This document shows positions 50,237 through 60,953 of a DNA stretch of 64,000 nt, piece by piece. The DNA lies in the NCBI GenBank assembly GCA_944326685.1, contig CALVEV010000037.1, positions 147,211-211,210 of the forward strand, given 5' to 3'. Below the pieces are notes generated by a model. The model worked only from the letters and a program-made list of their open reading frames with translations, was not told the origin of the DNA and searched no databases. Source of the stretch: Candidatus Gastranaerophilales bacterium (GTDB taxonomy: Bacteria; Cyanobacteriota; Vampirovibrionia; Gastranaerophilales; Gastranaerophilaceae). The first letter of the stretch is position 1; every line of letters starts with the position of its first letter. Made by a program: the position numbers and the translations under genes.

Positions 50237-50430
50237 TGATGATATATACACACACAATCCTTTAATTGAATCTACTTTATTATTATAACTTATTTTTAGA
50301 TGAATTTCACTAAATGTAATAAAAATTTACATCAGCCAACTGGCTAATTATTACCTAGTATTTATATTAGTTGATTTTTTATAAAATTCAGTTGATAATA
50401 TATTTGAGTAGAATAGTTAGGAGATTATTT

Positions 50431-51162
50431 ATGAAAAAACTTTTAATGGTGTTAACTTTATTAATGATGGCAATGCCTTGTCTATCAACAAATGCAGATA
50501 CAGTAAAAAATATGGGGTATATTTCAGTTAATGCAACTGAATCAAAAGAGATAGTTCCAAATACTGCAAATGTAACTTTTTCTGTTGAAACTACTGATGT
50601 TGATTCAAAAAGAGCATCTGAAAGAAATAATCAAATAACTTCAAAGGTTGTTTCTGCACTAAAAGAAGTCTTAAAAGAAGATAAAAATGCTAATATTCAA
50701 ACTAAAAATTTTAATTTAAGACCAAACTATAAAACAAATAAAAACACAGATGAAACTTCTATTAAAAACTATACAGCTATAAATTCAATTGTTGTAAAAA
50801 CTACTTCTGTAGATAAAGTTTCTGCTTTAATTGATACTGCAATAAAAAATAATGTTTCAAATGTAAATGGTGTAACTTTTACTTTAGAAAATCAAGATCA
50901 GTATGCTGAAGAATTATCAAATGAAGCAATAAAAAAAGTACAATATTTAGCTGAAAAAGCTGCATTATCTTTAAAACAAAAAGTTGTAGGTATTAGATCT
51001 ATTAGAATTAATATATATCAGCAAAATGCAAATGGAGTAAGATTGTATAAAGCAGCATCTTCTGCTGATGCTAATGCTAATGCTAATGCAACAGCTACAC
51101 CTATTGAATCAGGAAAAATTCAATTAAACGCATCTGTTGATGCTGAATTTTATGTAAAATAA
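50431..51162 (+). CDS. SIMPL-domain periplasmic protein (DUF541)
   Basis: The 243-residue product has a clear signal peptide (MKKLLMVLTLLMMAMPCLS, cut near TNA) and a SIMPL domain: ISVNATESKEIVPNTANVTF, FNLRPNYK and YTAINSIVVKTTSVDKVSALID. Related proteins form periplasmic oligomers with unclear roles in envelope stress. An Asn-Ala tandem (ADANANANATA) near the end is a low-complexity linker. ATG 50431 behind TTAGGAGA is chosen. Confidence 0.9.
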   Translation: MKKLLMVLTLLMMAMPCLSTNADTVKNMGYISVNATESKEIVPNTANVTFSVETTDVDSKRASERNNQITSKVVSALKEVLKEDKNANIQTKNFNLRPNYKTNKNTDETSIKNYTAINSIVVKTTSVDKVSALIDTAIKNNVSNVNGVTFTLENQDQYAEELSNEAIKKVQYLAEKAALSLKQKVVGIRSIRINIYQQNANGVRLYKAASSADANANANATATPIESGKIQLNASVDAEFYVK

Positions 51163-51177
51163 AATTTTTTAAAGAAT

Positions 51178-51210
51178 AAAAAATACCTGCTATTAATGCA
51201 GGTATTTTTT
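51178..51210. terminator. Bidirectional terminator between SIMPL gene and typA
   Basis: AAAAAATACCTGC pairs with GCAGGTATTTTTT around a 7-nt loop. T-runs on both strands end the two converging genes. Confidence 0.9.
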
Positions 51211-51225
51211 TTATAAATAAGAGTT

Positions 51226-53019
51226 TTAAATACTTCTAAATTTTACTAAATCAACTTTTCTCATTCTTATATTTTCAGGAGTGATTTCCACTAGTTCATC
51301 TTCAGCAATGTATTCCATACAATCTTCTAATGATAATATTTTAGGAGCTTGTAATGTAACCATAACATCAGCAGTCGAACTTCTCATATTTGTAAGTTTT
51401 TTAGTTTTACAAATATTAACTGCGATATCTTGAGCTTTATTACCTTCTCCAATAATCATTCCTCTATAAACTTTTGTTTTTGGAGTAATAAAGAATACTC
51501 CTCTATCTTCATATTGAGATAATGCATATGGAATAGCTTCTCCTGTTTCGTGAGCTAATATAGAGCCACTTCTTTGTTTTGGAATATCTCCTGCATAAGG
51601 TTTATATGCATCAAATGTATGGCACATAATACCTTCGCCTCTTGTCATTCGCATAAATTCATTTCTGAATCCGATTAATCCTCTTGCTGGGATAGAAAAT
51701 CTTAATTTTGTTCTTCCATTAGCAGATTTCATTTCAAGCATTGTAGCTTTTCTATTTGATAATCTATCAATGCAACTTCCAGAAGCTTCATCTGGGACAT
51801 CAACAATTAAGTTTTCATATGGTTCACATTGTTCACCATTAATTTCTTTTATGATAACTTCTGGTTTTGAAATTTGAAATTCATATCCTTCGCGACGCAT
51901 AGTTTCAATTAATATGCCTAAGTGAAGTTCTCCACGGCCACTAACCTTAAAAACATCCGTTGAATCTGTGTCTTCAACTCTCAAACTTACATTTTTTTCT
52001 AATTCATTATATAAACGTTTTCTTAATTGACGACTTGTTACAAATTTCCCTTCAGTTCCTGCTAATGGGCTGTCATTTACTGAGAAATTCATTTGTAATG
52101 TAGGTTCATCAACCTTAATTAAAGGTAATGGCATTGGATTATTTAACTCACAAATAGTTTCGCCTATTTGTATATCAGGAAATCCTGCAATTGCAACGAT
52201 ATCACCTGCTTCTGCATATTCTGTTTCCTCACGACCTAAGTCTTTAAATTCATATAACTTAACTATTTTGCCTCTTTCTTCAGTTCCATCTGCTTTGCAT
52301 AATGTTACTTGCTCTTGAGAAGATATTTTTCCATTTACAATTCGACCTGCAACAATTCTGCCTACATATTCATTATAGTCTAATGTTGTAGCTTGGAATT
52401 GCAAAGGTTTATTAACATCACCTTCTGGTGGTGTAATGTTTTCTAGAATGGCATCTAATAAAGGAATCATATCTTTTCTTTCATCTTCTAATTCTTTTAT
52501 TGCAAAACCATTTAAGCTACTTGCATATAGGTATGGAAAATCAATCAAATCTTCTCGATCTGTTAATTCTGTAAATAAATCAAATACTTTATCTAGAGCC
52601 ATATCTGGATCAGCTGCTGGTTTATCTATTTTGTTTAGAACTACAATAATTTTAATCCCTAATTCTAAAGCTTTTGATAATACAAATCTTGTTTGAGGCA
52701 TTGGCCCTTCAGCAGCATCAACGATTAATAAAGCTCCATCAACCATACCTAATACACGCTCAACTTCACCTCCAAAGTCTGCGTGACCTGGGGTATCAAC
52801 TACATTAATTTTACAACCTTTATAGTTAATAGAAATGTTTTTAGAAAGAATTGTAATACCTCTTTCTTTTTCTAAATCGTTGCTATCTAAAACTCTTTCT
52901 TGCACTTGTTGGTTATCACGAAAAACTCCAGCTTGTTTTAACATACAATCTACCATTGTTGTTTTACCGTGGTCTACGTGTGCAATTATTGCAATATTTC
53001 TAATATTATCTCTTTTCAT
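51226..53019 (-). CDS. typA: Ribosome-associated GTPase TypA/BipA
   Basis: The 597-residue protein has the G1 motif IIAHVDHGKTTMVDCML, ERGITI in switch I, DTPGHADFGGEVERVLGM, and NKIDKP (G4), with EF-G-like domains III and V and the TypA-specific C-terminal domain (SSTADVMVTLQAPKILSLED). It acts on 50S ribosome assembly and stress adaptation. Full length and well conserved. Confidence 0.98.
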   Translation of the reverse strand: MKRDNIRNIAIIAHVDHGKTTMVDCMLKQAGVFRDNQQVQERVLDSNDLEKERGITILSKNISINYKGCKINVVDTPGHADFGGEVERVLGMVDGALLIVDAAEGPMPQTRFVLSKALELGIKIIVVLNKIDKPAADPDMALDKVFDLFTELTDREDLIDFPYLYASSLNGFAIKELEDERKDMIPLLDAILENITPPEGDVNKPLQFQATTLDYNEYVGRIVAGRIVNGKISSQEQVTLCKADGTEERGKIVKLYEFKDLGREETEYAEAGDIVAIAGFPDIQIGETICELNNPMPLPLIKVDEPTLQMNFSVNDSPLAGTEGKFVTSRQLRKRLYNELEKNVSLRVEDTDSTDVFKVSGRGELHLGILIETMRREGYEFQISKPEVIIKEINGEQCEPYENLIVDVPDEASGSCIDRLSNRKATMLEMKSANGRTKLRFSIPARGLIGFRNEFMRMTRGEGIMCHTFDAYKPYAGDIPKQRSGSILAHETGEAIPYALSQYEDRGVFFITPKTKVYRGMIIGEGNKAQDIAVNICKTKKLTNMRSSTADVMVTLQAPKILSLEDCMEYIAEDELVEITPENIRMRKVDLVKFRSI

Positions 53020-53092
53020 ATTATACCTATCTATATTCTTTTAGTGTTAAATCTACACCGTTATTTTACGACAAGGATATGTCGATTTCAAT

Positions 53093-53127
53093 AAAAAAGC
53101 ATTTTATTTTTTATAAAATGCTTTTTT
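53093..53127. terminator. Hairpin terminator between typA and the GH13-like gene
   Basis: AAAAAAGCATTTTAT pairs with ATAAAATGCTTTTTT around five Ts. The minus-strand T-run lies directly after the stop of the large GH13-like gene and ends it. Confidence 0.85.
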
Positions 53128-53133
53128 AAAAAA

Positions 53134-56100
53134 TTATTTTGTTGAAGAAACAAGCGATAAATTGTTTCCGAGTTTTTCTTGTTTTAGATTTGAATAAGGA
53201 TTTGAAACCATAATATTATATTGAGGGTTATAATATTGACGAGTTTTTAATCCTTTAAATGATGGTGTATATTTCTTTTCTAATTCATGTTTTCTGTCAA
53301 TTTCTGCTTTTACTGAATCAGGTTGATAATATAATCTCAAGACACCTTCAGGTGCAGTTGCTTTGCCAATATATATTTTTGGGTATTTTTCATTCCCAAC
53401 TTTTTCGTCAATACGTTTTAAATAGCAATCGCCATTATCGTCATGTGCTGACACATAATATGTTGTATCAGAAGATTCAATATTTTTAAATTTTAAACCA
53501 TCCGGAATTTCTATTTTTTCTCCTGATTTTGAACCTCTTAACATTAATTTATCAATATCAACAGGTGTTGATGTTGGGTTTAAGAACTCATCTAAATTAC
53601 TTTCATTAACTTCTTTACCTTTTAATGGGTTTTCCAATGAAATACCATTAAAGTTAAATACTGATACAACCATTGAACCATCAGAAGATTGTGATATAAA
53701 TGCTGGACATTTTAAATTGCTACCAGGTTTATTAGGATCTACACTATTACCATATAAATCTTCTAACTTGTGCATTGTACCATTATTCAATGCACCAAGT
53801 TTATTATCAATATCACTTCTTCTTGTTCCAATTATTCCATCTATAGCTTTTTTATGATCGGCAATATGTTGTTTATAGTTAGAACTACCTTCTTCTACTT
53901 CATCCCAAGGGATAACGTTTCTGTTTTGAAGATATACGTTATGATTTTTTTCTTCGTAGCCTGTCATTGCAAAATCATCGCCTGCATAAATAGTTGGATT
54001 TCCTGGGATTGCTGCAATCATCTGATTATACATTCTTACTTTTGCGGCTGGAACACCTAATGCAATTTTTTCAACCAAATCATTGTATTCTTTTCTTGCT
54101 TTTTCATCATTTAGATATGTATTTTCCATATCATATTTAGAAACTGCTTGTTGCATTATGATTCCATATGCTGTTTTGATGTCTTTTGACCCAAAACCAT
54201 CTTTTTCAAGTTGTTTTTTGTATGAATCAGGTGTTTCTTTATCTTTATTAGTGTTTTCACCATTTAGATAAAAATCACCATTTACAACATCTCTTACGGA
54301 ACGAGAAAATGCTGCATAGATTTTATTTGAGTCATTTATAATTTCTTCTCTTTGTTTGTTATCAGTTACACCATTAAGACGTCTTTCTTTAATAATATTA
54401 TTTGCAATACCAAAACTTGATCTTAACCAGTCACCTTTTGCAATTGCCATTGGGCTAACATTATTGAAGTAATCATTTGAATTTTTTACAATGTCCCAAC
54501 CTGTTTTATTATCATAATCTTTGTTTGGTTGATTTAGATCATTTTCAAACAACATATCATTCATAATCATATATGCAGTTTTACGATTTTCTATCTCTTG
54601 TTTTGTCGAATGATTATTAAGATTTGAATGGAATAATCCCATATCCAGACCATAACATTCAGTCATTCTTGGTTTATCGTGGTTTCCTCCAAATGTATAA
54701 GCATTTCTTGTATAATCTAATGGCATATCAGCAAATCTATCTAATGCACCCGCAAGTAATCCTACTCTTTGCTTTTCTGAAGTGTTATTGTTATCATTAT
54801 CCACACCATTTTGATTTACAAAGTCTTTACCAAATGTGTTAATACCAGCAGTAAAGAAGTGAGAATAATTAGCTTCTGAATTCATACCTGTTTCGATTAT
54901 GATGGTTCTTGCAATATTTTCAGCATCTTTGAATCTGGCATTAGATGTTGGGCTGTTTTGTGCTTTAACGTTTTCATGTGTTCCATAAGTCGCTTTCATT
55001 GTGTCATATAAGTCTGTGAATTCTGCCGCGATATATGAATTAGGGTTTTCTTCTTTAACTGCTTGTATTGGTCGAGTCCAAATATTGATTACTTCTGAAA
55101 GTTGGTTATCTGATTTATCATGTTTATTTCTAATAGCATCCATATCTGCAACATCTTTTGCAGCATCAATACGGTGGTCAAGTCCTAAACCAGATTTATC
55201 AATCATTGCTTCTGCAAATCTAAAACTCATTGCATTTGTATTTTCTAGACGTTTATTAATTGAACGTGATACAATTGCAACATCAGTATTTGAAAAATCT
55301 GAAACTCCATTCTTTATTTTATTTGCAATTTGATTTGCTTCATCTTCAGGGCTGTCACCATATATTCCAATATTTTCTAATGTCCCTTCTTCTTTTAATT
55401 TTTCATAATCATAAGTTAATTTACCATCTTTTAATTGTTTAACTTCAGCTCTAGGCATTAAAGATTTTATAATTGCATATTTAGCAATATCTCCTGCAAC
55501 TAAAGGAACAACATATTGTCCATATTCTGTTAATTTTGAACCATCATTTTCAAATAGTTTTTCTTCAGAACGTTTATCTACTTCTCGTAATACATTTTTT
55601 GCAAAATGATTAATTTCATTTGTAAAAATATGATTCATTTTATTATAAGTTTTTGCATATTTATCAGGTACAATATAAGTTTCATCATTCATAGCATCAT
55701 ATCTAGAGATACCGATATGTTTTTCATCTGGAGAACGTTTTGATAAATATGGAGAAGATAATGCTCCGACTGTATCATCTGCTAGCTCAATTGAATCTAT
55801 AGGTATATCCATTAATGATTTATTTAAAGCTGTTTCATAATCTTCTTCTTTATAACTTAGCTTATAATCGTTGTAATATAAATTATCAATTTCATTTTCA
55901 TTTAATTCAACATCATCAGGTAATTTTTGATTTTTTCTATTATATATTAAGCTATTAATTCGATCTTGTATTTGTTCTGTAGAACCACCTAATGCTCCTA
56001 ATGTTTTGGCTGTGTATTCTGTGTTTACGTTTTTAACATGGCGAGTCCAATATCTCATACCATCAACTAACATGTCTCGATTTCCATTATGAGCTCTATT

Positions 56101-57591
56101 GAGTTTTTTTTCTTCAATTGCTCGTTCTTTTGGATTTTTTATGCTTTCTAACATTTGAGTGTCATAATCAGATGCTGTATAGCTTAATTTTGCCATATCA
56201 GTATTAGAGTCCCAAGTTACAAAGCCTCCTTCATCTTTTGGACGAATTTCAAAACCAGAGAATTTAGTTACAACTAATGTTCCCATAGGTGAGTTTAATT
56301 CTATTTTATCAGATAAACTTCTAGCTTTATTTATACTATTTAAATTTCTGATATTTGCATCATATTCTTTAGGATCTATTTTAAATGCGTTATGAATCAA
56401 TGTATCATCATGAGTATTAATAGCTAAATTATTTTGGACTAATTTACCTGTTTTTTTATCTATGACCATTGGATTAGGATTATCATATGTATGTATTATA
56501 TGTTTTTTATCCTTTTTTTGTTCGTCAGATACCATAGAATCATCATAAATTTGAATATAAGTTGGTTGATTTGCATCATATGCTTTATTCTCAGTTATTT
56601 GAACTTGACCGTTTGATTGAACTTCATAATTGTTTGGTGAATTTACTACTTTATGACGTAAATTTTTCATGTTTTTAGGAACAACACCAAATCCTAATGC
56701 AGTATCTTCTAACCCTTGCATTCTAAACATATAGTATTCATGTGGTTTATCTGCTTGATTCATCCATTTTATTGCATATTGGAAATTAACTCCTTCTAAT
56801 CCTTGAGATGTATATGCACTATCAGATACTAAATTCATACCATTTTTAAATAATGTCTTTGTAAGAGAATCATAATTATCGATATTATCTGTTTGAAACA
56901 TTCGTTTTATCCAATATTTATGAGATGAAACATTATCTCCACCTGTTGTTGGTAGTGCAATTAAACGTTTATAGCCTATTTTCTTTAAGTTTGGAACTTC
57001 TAATTCCATACCTGCTAATGTTCCACCAGCCTTATTGGCAAAAGTTCTATTGAATTTAGAAACATCTTTTGCATTTTTATCTTTTATAATTTCACCAGTG
57101 TTTGACTCTTTGAACCCAGCATAAACATATCCTGGTTTAAATGCATCTTCTTGTACTAGATACATTGGTCCTTGGATTTTTACTGAAGTACCATTTGTAG
57201 TCAAGAGGTTACAGCCATCTCCGCAAATTGAAGCAGCATCATCTTTTGCATATTTTACCCATTTATTATCATTTTTATTAACTAATTTATATCTATATGC
57301 AATTGGTTCATTGTTTTGTAAATTTAAATCTTTTTTAGGATCAACAAAAGCTCCTGTAGGAGAAAGTTTTTTGGTAAAGTAAGGTTCCATTTTTCCATTG
57401 TTTTTCTTTACAGAATAAGAATAGTCGTGATCATTTTTATCAACTTTGTAAAACTCTACAAAACAATCCCAATGATTTGGATCATATAAAAAGTTAAAAT
57501 CATAACCTTTTTTGCCCATATCTGTTTTTTTATGTTGATAACCCTTAAATCCGAGCTTATTTGTCGGTTGCATACTATTCTTAATTTCCAC
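53134..57591 (-). CDS. Very large GH13 alpha-amylase-like protein with FKG motifs
   Basis: The 1485-residue protein starts NKLGFKGYQHKKTDMGKKGY and ends with TPSFKGLKTRQYYNP. The first 150 residues look like an E-set/CBM48-type beta domain. The late region holds glycosidase family 13 markers: AAEFTDLYDTM, NAYTFGGNHDKPRMTECYG (region IV NHD), and PGNPTIYAGDDFAMTGYE. A long central part with no motif separates them. It is more than twice the length of usual amylases or branching enzymes. Probably acts on glycogen-like glucan. GTG start behind GGTAAGGAG. Catalytic Asp and Glu cannot be assigned with certainty. Confidence 0.75.
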   Translation of the reverse strand: MEIKNSMQPTNKLGFKGYQHKKTDMGKKGYDFNFLYDPNHWDCFVEFYKVDKNDHDYSYSVKKNNGKMEPYFTKKLSPTGAFVDPKKDLNLQNNEPIAYRYKLVNKNDNKWVKYAKDDAASICGDGCNLLTTNGTSVKIQGPMYLVQEDAFKPGYVYAGFKESNTGEIIKDKNAKDVSKFNRTFANKAGGTLAGMELEVPNLKKIGYKRLIALPTTGGDNVSSHKYWIKRMFQTDNIDNYDSLTKTLFKNGMNLVSDSAYTSQGLEGVNFQYAIKWMNQADKPHEYYMFRMQGLEDTALGFGVVPKNMKNLRHKVVNSPNNYEVQSNGQVQITENKAYDANQPTYIQIYDDSMVSDEQKKDKKHIIHTYDNPNPMVIDKKTGKLVQNNLAINTHDDTLIHNAFKIDPKEYDANIRNLNSINKARSLSDKIELNSPMGTLVVTKFSGFEIRPKDEGGFVTWDSNTDMAKLSYTASDYDTQMLESIKNPKERAIEEKKLNRAHNGNRDMLVDGMRYWTRHVKNVNTEYTAKTLGALGGSTEQIQDRINSLIYNRKNQKLPDDVELNENEIDNLYYNDYKLSYKEEDYETALNKSLMDIPIDSIELADDTVGALSSPYLSKRSPDEKHIGISRYDAMNDETYIVPDKYAKTYNKMNHIFTNEINHFAKNVLREVDKRSEEKLFENDGSKLTEYGQYVVPLVAGDIAKYAIIKSLMPRAEVKQLKDGKLTYDYEKLKEEGTLENIGIYGDSPEDEANQIANKIKNGVSDFSNTDVAIVSRSINKRLENTNAMSFRFAEAMIDKSGLGLDHRIDAAKDVADMDAIRNKHDKSDNQLSEVINIWTRPIQAVKEENPNSYIAAEFTDLYDTMKATYGTHENVKAQNSPTSNARFKDAENIARTIIIETGMNSEANYSHFFTAGINTFGKDFVNQNGVDNDNNNTSEKQRVGLLAGALDRFADMPLDYTRNAYTFGGNHDKPRMTECYGLDMGLFHSNLNNHSTKQEIENRKTAYMIMNDMLFENDLNQPNKDYDNKTGWDIVKNSNDYFNNVSPMAIAKGDWLRSSFGIANNIIKERRLNGVTDNKQREEIINDSNKIYAAFSRSVRDVVNGDFYLNGENTNKDKETPDSYKKQLEKDGFGSKDIKTAYGIIMQQAVSKYDMENTYLNDEKARKEYNDLVEKIALGVPAAKVRMYNQMIAAIPGNPTIYAGDDFAMTGYEEKNHNVYLQNRNVIPWDEVEEGSSNYKQHIADHKKAIDGIIGTRRSDIDNKLGALNNGTMHKLEDLYGNSVDPNKPGSNLKCPAFISQSSDGSMVVSVFNFNGISLENPLKGKEVNESNLDEFLNPTSTPVDIDKLMLRGSKSGEKIEIPDGLKFKNIESSDTTYYVSAHDDNGDCYLKRIDEKVGNEKYPKIYIGKATAPEGVLRLYYQPDSVKAEIDRKHELEKKYTPSFKGLKTRQYYNPQYNIMVSNPYSNLKQEKLGNNLSLVSSTK

Positions 57592-57713
57592 AATGATACT
57601 CCTTACCTATATATACTAAAAAACCAAAACACATTATATTGCTACCTATAAGAACACATGTTAAGAAATTTTTACAAACCTTTAAACGTAATGATAATAA
57701 TGTTTTTAAGGTC

Positions 57714-59087
57714 TTATGCTACGAAATGTAACAAATAAATTGTAACTAATGAGAAGTAGACAAATAATCCTACAACATCAATAGTTGTTGCAATCACTGG
57801 ACCTGATGCAATAGCTGGATCAACTTTAAGTTTCTTTAATACAAAAGGTGTGCATGTTCCAATGATTGTTGCTGTTGTCATATTTATAACCATTGCTAAA
57901 CCAACAATTACTCCTAAGGCAACACTATGTTGCCATTTTGATGTTACTAAAGTAACTAATGCACCAAATACAATACCTATTAATAAACCAATAGATGCTT
58001 CTCTAAAAATATGGTACATTGCAGATTTTAGTGTTACTTGACCTGTTGATAAACCACGAACCATTAAGGTTATACTTTGAGTTCCTATGTTCCCTCCTAA
58101 GCCCGCAAGTAATGGCATAAATATTGCAATTATAGGAAGTGCACTTAATGTACTATCAAAATGATGAGCAACATTAACTGCTAAAAATTCCCCAATTAAT
58201 GTAATAAATAACCAAGGAGTTCTAGCTTTAACTGCGTGAAAAATATTACCTGATAAAATATCATCTTCATCTTCAACCATTTCAGTTGCGATACCTGAAG
58301 ATGTATAAATTTCATCCGTGGTTTCTTCTTCTACAATATCTTGAACATCATCCCAAGTAACAATTCCTTTAAGTCTGTTATATAAATCAACAACAGGCAA
58401 AGCATTGAATTGGTATTTCATAAATTCATCAGCAATATAATCTTGTAAATCATCAACGTGAAGTTTTACAATGTCTCTAGTCATTATATCAACAACTTTT
58501 TGATGGACTGGTGATGTTAATAACATTCTTAAAGAAACAACACCCATTAAATGGTTTTGTTTATCTACAACGTAGACATAGTATAAGTCCATATTATCTT
58601 TTTCAGCTTTAACTCGGATAGTATTTAAAACCCCTTCTACATCCATATCAGTTGATACTGTAAGTACAACAGGGTTCATAATCCCCCCTGCAGACTCTTC
58701 ATTATATGTTAATAATTCTCGAACTTCTGATGAAAATTTATGTGGAAGTTTGTCTAAATAAGATTCTGTGTCATCTTCTTCCATATCTCCTAACACGTCT
58801 GCGGCTTCATCGTGAGGCATTTGAGCAATTAATCTTGAAGCATATTCTTCATCAATAACTCCTAATAACTCAACTTGTAATTGAGGAGGTAGATATTCAA
58901 GTAAATCAGATGCTTTTTCTTCATCAAGTTGCTTGAAGCAAGCTAAACGTTCTCTAGGATTTAATTCTGTAAAAATATCTGTTAAATCTGCAGCGTGAAA
59001 TCCATCTAAAGTTTCTTTTAATTGCTTTAGATTATCATCATCAATTATTTCACGTAAACGTTCTACTATGCTTTCAATATTTATCAT
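57714..59087 (-). CDS. mgtE: Magnesium transporter MgtE
   Basis: The 457-residue protein has the N-domain of MgtE (EYLPPQLQVELLGVIDEEYAS, RLIAQMPHDEAADVLGDM), two CBS domains (MNPVVLTVSTDMDVEGVLN, DIMTRDIVKLHVDD), and five transmembrane helices with GLGGNIGTQSITLMVRGLS. It is a Mg2+-gated channel-like importer. Start set at ATG 59087; GTG 59102 is possible. Confidence 0.95.
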   Translation of the reverse strand: MINIESIVERLREIIDDDNLKQLKETLDGFHAADLTDIFTELNPRERLACFKQLDEEKASDLLEYLPPQLQVELLGVIDEEYASRLIAQMPHDEAADVLGDMEEDDTESYLDKLPHKFSSEVRELLTYNEESAGGIMNPVVLTVSTDMDVEGVLNTIRVKAEKDNMDLYYVYVVDKQNHLMGVVSLRMLLTSPVHQKVVDIMTRDIVKLHVDDLQDYIADEFMKYQFNALPVVDLYNRLKGIVTWDDVQDIVEEETTDEIYTSSGIATEMVEDEDDILSGNIFHAVKARTPWLFITLIGEFLAVNVAHHFDSTLSALPIIAIFMPLLAGLGGNIGTQSITLMVRGLSTGQVTLKSAMYHIFREASIGLLIGIVFGALVTLVTSKWQHSVALGVIVGLAMVINMTTATIIGTCTPFVLKKLKVDPAIASGPVIATTIDVVGLFVYFSLVTIYLLHFVA

Positions 59088-59156
59088 ATTTTTATTATAC
59101 ACTAAACATCTTTTTGAGTTATAATTATACCAAAGTAGATATTTAGAGAGGTTGAT

Positions 59157-60866
59157 ATGTATAAAAACTTATTATTAGAAGATATTGAAACAGCTATTTT
59201 TAAAGCTATTGAGAATAAAAAATTAGGAAGTATGGAAGAATATACAAAAGGTTCTTTGGTTATAGAAAAACCTAAAAATCCTGATTTTGGTGATTTTGCT
59301 GTTAATGTATCATCCTTGGCTCGTCAGGCTAAAATAGCACCTCCAATGATTGCAAATGCAATTGTAGAATATCTTAATAATAAAGAATATGAAACATCTG
59401 TAGTTGGTGGTTTTATTAATTTTAAACTCTCTGAAAAAATGCTTACAGATGTAATTGTTGAAATTTTAAATAAAAAAGAAAATTATGGAAAACCAGAAAA
59501 TATTGATGCTGAAAAAATTATACTAGAATATGTTTCTGCAAATCCAACAGGACCATTTCATATTGGACACGGTAGATGGGCTGCAATGGGTAGTGCATTA
59601 GCAAACCTTCTTAAATTTTACGGACATGATGTTTTTCAAGAATTTTATATAAATGATGCAGGTTCTCAAATTCAAAAACTAGGACGTTCTTTACTAATAA
59701 GAGTTAAACAAGAACTAGGCGAAAATGTTGATTTCCCAGAAGACGAACAAGAAAGAAAAAATTATTATCCAGGAGAATACTTAATACCTGTTGCGAAGGA
59801 TTTCTTAAAAGAAAATTCTCCAACAGAAGACATTCAAGTTCTATCTGATTATGCAAAAAAATATATGGAAAATGTTCAAAAAGAACTTTTAGAAAAATTT
59901 AGAGTTCATTTTGATAAATTTTATTCAGAACTTGATTTACACAAATCTGGTAAAGTAGATGCTAGCTACAAAAAACTGCAAGAAAGCGGAAAATTATACG
60001 AAAAAGATGGAGCTATGTGGTTTAAATCTTCAGAATATGGAGATGATCAAGATAGAGTTATTAAAAAAGCTGATGGCTCAAATACATATTTAACTGCAGA
60101 TATTGCATACCATATCGATAAATTAGATAGAGGTTTTGATAGATTAATCAATATTTGGGGGGCTGATCATCACGGATATGTACCAAGAGTTAAAGCATCT
60201 ATTGAAGCTTTAGGATATGATCCTAATAAACTTGAAGTGCTTTTAGGTCAGCTTGTAAACCTTGTTATAAATGGGAATGAAGTTAGAATGGGTAAACGTA
60301 AAAATATGGTTACTCTTGAAGACTTAATTGACGAAGTTGGTATTGATGCAACAAGATTCTGGATGTGTATGAGAAATATTGATACAACTCTTGATTTTGA
60401 TATTGAACTTGCTAAAACAGCATCAGATGAAAATCCTGTATTTTATGTCCAATATGCACACGCAAGAGTTTGTTCTATTCTAAGAAATCTTGTAAATGAA
60501 AAACTTAATACTGAAACAGGCGAAAAAACTCCTGCTCCTATGACAGAAGAAGAATTCAAAAAAGCAATTTCTACTATTGATTATGAAGCTATGAAAGAAG
60601 CTATTCCTACAGCTAAAAAATTAATTTTAAAACTAGAAGAATTTAAATCAATGATAGAATCTTCTGCAAAAAGTAGAACTGTTTATACTGTTTGTAGATA
60701 TGTTCAAGATTTAGCAGGTGAATTTCATTCATTCTATAATTCAAATCGAGTTATTTGTGATGATATAGATTTAATGAAATCAAGAGTTGCTTTAGTATAC
60801 TCAATCAAAATAGTACTTAAAAATGCTCTTGATATTCTTGCTGTAAATGCACCAGAAAGAATGTAA
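59157..60866 (+). CDS. argS: Arginyl-tRNA synthetase
   Basis: The 569-residue class I synthetase has an N-terminal ArgS-specific domain, ANPTGPFHIGHGRWAAMGSA (HIGH signature), a YFIND-like FYINDAGSQIQKL block, YLTADIAYHIDK, WGADHHGY, and a C-terminal DALR anticodon-binding domain ending VNAPERM. It charges tRNA-Arg, whose gene family provides the prophage attachment site in this window. Full length. GAGAGG precedes the start. Confidence 0.97.
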   Translation: MYKNLLLEDIETAIFKAIENKKLGSMEEYTKGSLVIEKPKNPDFGDFAVNVSSLARQAKIAPPMIANAIVEYLNNKEYETSVVGGFINFKLSEKMLTDVIVEILNKKENYGKPENIDAEKIILEYVSANPTGPFHIGHGRWAAMGSALANLLKFYGHDVFQEFYINDAGSQIQKLGRSLLIRVKQELGENVDFPEDEQERKNYYPGEYLIPVAKDFLKENSPTEDIQVLSDYAKKYMENVQKELLEKFRVHFDKFYSELDLHKSGKVDASYKKLQESGKLYEKDGAMWFKSSEYGDDQDRVIKKADGSNTYLTADIAYHIDKLDRGFDRLINIWGADHHGYVPRVKASIEALGYDPNKLEVLLGQLVNLVINGNEVRMGKRKNMVTLEDLIDEVGIDATRFWMCMRNIDTTLDFDIELAKTASDENPVFYVQYAHARVCSILRNLVNEKLNTETGEKTPAPMTEEEFKKAISTIDYEAMKEAIPTAKKLILKLEEFKSMIESSAKSRTVYTVCRYVQDLAGEFHSFYNSNRVICDDIDLMKSRVALVYSIKIVLKNALDILAVNAPERM

Positions 60867-60953
60867 AGAATTATTAAAAATAAATTTCTCTTTGAAATAA
60901 CATCTTCAATAATGACTTTATATAAGTAAGTAAGATTTAAAGAGAGGTTTTAT

